From a bacterium (GTDB taxonomy: Bacteria; Zixibacteria; MSB-5A5; GN15; FEB-12), in NCBI GenBank assembly GCA_030619425.1, contig JAUXBJ010000165.1, positions 1 to 5,443 on the forward strand: a stretch of 5,443 nt of DNA, in the 5' to 3' direction. This document shows, piece by piece, positions 5,296 to 5,443 of this stretch. The notes below the pieces were generated by a model that saw only the letters and a program-made list of their open reading frames with translations, searched no databases and had not been told where the DNA came from. Made by a program: the position numbers and the translations under genes. Numbering within the stretch: the first letter of the stretch is position 1; every line of letters starts with the position of its first letter.

Positions 5296-5400
5296 GGCAG
5301 CGTTCCCGCGATGCTGCCGCGCGAAGCGCGTAGGACAGGTTTACCTGTGTCAGGAGCACCCTTCGACTCCGCTCAGGGCAGGCTCGGCTCCTGACCTACG
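5296..5400. repeat. Cluster of inverted repeats, REP-like intergenic module
   Basis: Several inverted repeats are packed together: GGCAGC/GCTGCC (5296-5301 with 5313-5318), CGCGC/GCGCG (5318-5322 with 5326-5330), ACAGGT/ACCTGT (5335-5340 with 5343-5348), and TCAGGAGC/GCTCCTGA (5350-5357 with 5387-5394). The last pair encloses CCCTTCGACTCCGCTCAGGG (5359-5378). CGTAGG at 5329 and CCTACG at 5395 add an outer pairing. From memory, the CCCTTCGACTCCGCTCAGGG element recurs between genes in many unrelated bacterial genomes. There is no T-run, so it is not a standard terminator. Confidence 0.6.
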
Positions 5401-5405
5401 AAGAG

Positions 5406-5443
5406 CTAAGGGCACGCCACCGGCGGCGGGCCGTCGTTGAACA
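5406..5443 (-). CDS. C-terminal end of a third dockerin protein, cut by the window edge
   Basis: Read on the minus strand into the TAG at 5408-5406, the last codons give FNDGPPPVACP-stop, and the two bases at the edge fit a preceding Met. This is nearly the same as the closing residues of the dockerin protein at 1488 (MFDGGPPPADCP-stop), so it is very probably the tail of another secreted dockerin protein whose body lies beyond the right edge. Only 12 codons are visible, so nothing can be said about its N-terminal domain. Confidence 0.75.
   Translation of the reverse strand, partial: FNDGPPPVACP

Overview
The window looks like a piece of a bacterial genome from a poorly cultured lineage. Two adjacent genes, and a third cut by the right edge, end in the same cysteine-flanked dockerin module (core ...DISDLVYLVDYMF...GGP...CP-stop). 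From memory this style of C-terminal module is common in Zixibacteria and neighbouring candidate phyla. That placement is an inference from protein style and needs a database search. Most promoters and ribosome binding sites look like ordinary sigma-70 and Shine-Dalgarno signals.

Layout. Bases 1-540 hold no gene I can support, only small inverted repeats. On the plus strand, 541-948 encodes a very basic protein: a SANT/Myb-like helix-turn-helix followed by a histone-H1-like Lys/Arg tail. A strong intrinsic terminator (990-1027) follows. Next, 1077-1421 encodes a 114-residue four-histidine cupin that closely resembles Thermotoga TM1459.

Everything else is on the minus strand. Read in the direction of transcription from the right edge, it contains: the last 12 codons of a dockerin protein (5406-5443); an intergenic stretch packed with inverted repeats (5296-5400); a promoter and a 150-residue rubrerythrin-like diiron protein (4688-5140) with a terminator behind it (4611-4641); a promoter and a 14-helix O-antigen ligase/polymerase-like membrane protein (3058-4521); and a sharp promoter overlapped by a perfect palindrome (2991-3028). 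That promoter drives two secreted dockerin proteins (2311-2949 and 1488-2288) spaced 22 bases apart.

How the genes fit together. The two dockerin genes are the only convincing multi-gene operon. Both products carry signal peptides, a beta-rich N-terminal part and paired calcium-loop repeats, so they are probably exported proteins that attach to a partner; no cohesin gene is visible. The ligase is probably a surface-glycan enzyme, but no other glycan gene is present to confirm this. The rubrerythrin-like protein (peroxide/iron handling) and the cupin appear to be single-gene units. No complete new system is evident. The best leads are the SANT/H1-like basic protein, the palindrome-controlled dockerin operon with its 14-residue calcium loops, the very short leaders of two minus-strand genes, and the palindromic intergenic clusters.
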